A DNA stretch of 64,000 bases from Rhynchopus sp. YZ270_cl-10 (lineage: Eukaryota; Euglenozoa; Diplonemea; Diplonemida; Diplonemidae), in contig OZ037926.1 in NCBI GenBank assembly GCA_964035575.1, positions 1,054,001 to 1,118,000 on the forward strand, written 5' to 3'. The notes under the pieces are model-generated. The model did no database searches. It saw only the letters and a program-made list of their open reading frames with translations, and was not told the origin of the DNA. Position numbers and translations under genes: made by a program. Below, piece after piece: positions 62,557 to 64,000 of this stretch; position 1 is the first letter of the stretch, and every line of letters starts with the position of its first letter.

Positions 62557-62797
62557 CACGACGGTGAAGTAAATGGCATGATATGTGCCTTTCCATGTAC
62601 AATGACATGTGAAGAGAGCAGTGACATGTAAAATGAAATGTACTTACATGTCATTTTACATGTAGGTTGTTTGACCTTTTTACGGTCAATATTCGTTACC
62701 GCACAGTGTCATTTTGCATGAAAAATGACATGTGTTTTGCATGTAAAAAAAGTTACAGGAAAAAAGTACATGTCATGTCATTTACTTCACCGTCGTG
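62557..62797. mobile_element. 241-bp MITE, CACGACGGTGAAGTAAATG family
   Basis: The ends CACGACGGTGAAGTAAATGG and CATTTACTTCACCGTCGTG are inverses. The interior repeats ACATGTCATTTTACATG palindromes and contains GTTTGACCTTTTTACGGTCA, shared with the 9460 element. Confidence 0.8.
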
Positions 62798-63348
62798 TTC
62801 CCCCCCCAGGAATCCCTCCCTCCCTTCCCCCTATCGACTGTGAAGCACATTCATCTTACAAAGTATCTTTCCAAAGTGACCTAGCAAGAAGCTGAGGCCC
62901 AATCTACACAACCGTTCTTTCTCTCTCCCTTCTTTGTTGGGCGGGTCCCCCGGGGACGAATCGTTCCTGCCGTTTTTGGGAGGGGGTAGGGGGAGAAGAG
63001 GCAGTTCGACTGCAAAAGGGATTTTTTTTTCTCTCTTTGGGGTTGAAGATGATCTGCATCTACACCTTTGAAAATTCATTAGCCTTCGGGCGACCTTGTG
63101 TACAGAACCCGTCCTCGGACAGGTGATTGTCGAAACTACAAAAAAAACTTTGAGTACAGAACTTTGTTCCGTTTTTGGAGCGAAGTGATTGTCGACACAA
63201 CAAAAAATGGACAGTGCAGGACTGCTGTGGTAACCACACTATTCCAACACCCCCGCCTTTAAAAAAAAACAAAAAGGAAAAAAAAAAAAATACACGCCAC
63301 TGCTGTAATAGGTAAGAGTCATTTGCAACTGCCAACCCCCTTTAGAGA

Positions 63349-63385
63349 GCTGACTAAGCATGCAAGGCTTATGTTCATCTTATAA
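63349..63385 (+). repeat. R1 hairpin module
   Basis: GCTGACTAAGCATGCAAGGC then TTATGTTCATCTTATAAACT; the last arm base is changed (GCTTAT), leaving five pairs. Confidence 0.75.
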
Positions 63386-64000
63386 ACTTTCCCCACCCCC
63401 TTTTGGTATAAAAAAAAAATTTTTTTTTGATAGAAAAGACGTCGTAAAGATTTCGTTAAATATAAAAAGAACATGGCCAAGAACGCACACGGGGGGCTGC
63501 ACGGTCTCCCCTTTGTGGGTGCCCTACCCTTTTTTTTTTTTTTTTTTTTTTTGTTTTTTTTTTATTTTTTGTGCAAGAAACCAAGAAATACAACCGTATT
63601 TTGAACTTTGTGAAGAAACCTTTTGTTTTGTTGTTTTGCCTTTATGTGTAAGGCTCTACAACAATAGGGGGTTTAGCTGAACCTTCGACTACACACATCC
63701 TATCGTTATAATGTCATTAAATGATTTCAAAAAAAAAAACTGCGGTCCATCGTGCCTTTCTGTGCTAGACTTTTTCATTTTTCTTCCTGTTTTTGGGGCT
63801 TAATGCCCCCCTCATCCCCCTTTTTTTTGGGGGGAAACGACAACGTGGATTATAAAAATGTCTACATTTTTAGAGTCCTTATTGTCATTTCCCCCTTTTT
63901 TTGATTCTGCTTCAAACGGACAGAGGAAAGGAGAACAGTTACAGTAGGAGAAGAAACTTGGCGACCAAAAAAAAAAAATTGGCGATTCACTAAAACAACC

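Larger units (their letters stand above)
61463..64000. other. Gene-free right end with repeat modules
   Basis: T-rich DNA with R1 modules (62181-62222, 62284-62320, 62875-62905, 63349-63385), R2 (62350-62450), an R3-like copy (62464-62512), a MITE (62557-62797) and GTGATTGTCGA(C/A)A motifs (about 63120 and 63187; related ones at 57786 and 60069). No coding sequence is seen. Confidence 0.65.

Noticed and set aside
1-64000. tRNA genes
   Set aside because: I looked for TTCGA/GGTTC-type B boxes with suitable stems on both strands. The GGTTCATC of R1 modules lacks an acceptor stem and anticodon arm.

Overview
The window is nuclear DNA of a eukaryotic protist. Coding exons are GC-rich with strong codon structure. 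Non-coding DNA is AT- and homopolymer-rich, with T, A, C and G runs of 10 to 30 bases. Introns are spliceosomal, with GTATG(T/C)-type donors and pyrimidine-CAG acceptors. No prokaryotic operon features, rRNA or tRNA genes were seen. All genes I can support (12, counting a small hypothetical one) lie on the + strand. Most start codons follow, within 1 to 65 nt, a pyrimidine- or CA-rich tract ending in AG, in places that are not obvious cis-intron ends. One-strand gene order plus such acceptors resembles the directional, trans-spliced gene arrays of Euglenozoa. A diplonemid-like euglenozoan with GT-AG cis-introns is my best guess. This is inference; no spliced-leader gene or rRNA confirms it.

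Layout. 1-4317: 3' part of a nine-exon gene for an ankyrin plus A9-domain (AIR9-like) protein. 4.3-10.6 kb: no gene, many short dispersed repeats. 10604-11500: multi-pass membrane protein. 13179-21413: uninterrupted 2744-residue surface protein with a repeated two-Cys ectodomain, a Cys-rich stalk, about eight membrane helices and a coiled-coil tail. 21905-24784: chromodomain SNF2 remodeller. 25.3-30.9 kb: a block of DNA transposons, comprising a foldback element holding a transposase-like fragment, a large palindrome, a 1.84-kb element inserted into that palindrome with a 9-bp target duplication, and a further inverted-repeat element. 32175-33356: DHHC palmitoyltransferase. 35.1-35.8 kb: tandem hairpin repeats leading directly into an EEF1AKMT4-like methyltransferase (35813-36436). 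36661-37035: small probable tail-anchored protein. 37388-38562: NIPA-type transporter. 38.6-42.8 kb: simple repeats and MITEs. 42811-48368: three HMG-box genes with mitochondrial-type N-termini. 51771-56012: CAF1/POP2 deadenylase in seven exons. 56-60.8 kb: dispersed repeats. 60821-61462: an MGCC-start, probably lipid-anchored protein preceded by a second copy of the 35-kb tandem repeat. The last 2.5 kb holds repeats only.

The genes do not form one pathway. They are a mix of chromatin and mitochondrial nucleoid proteins, RNA decay, protein modification and membrane proteins. The most unusual content is non-coding. Several families of 30-120 bp modules are scattered through intergenic DNA and introns. 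One forms a hairpin whose arms co-vary between copies (CTAAGC/GCTTAG, CTCAGC/GCTGAG, CCAAGC/GCTTGG). Another family is a tandem repeat with a nested hairpin that sits immediately upstream of two unrelated genes.
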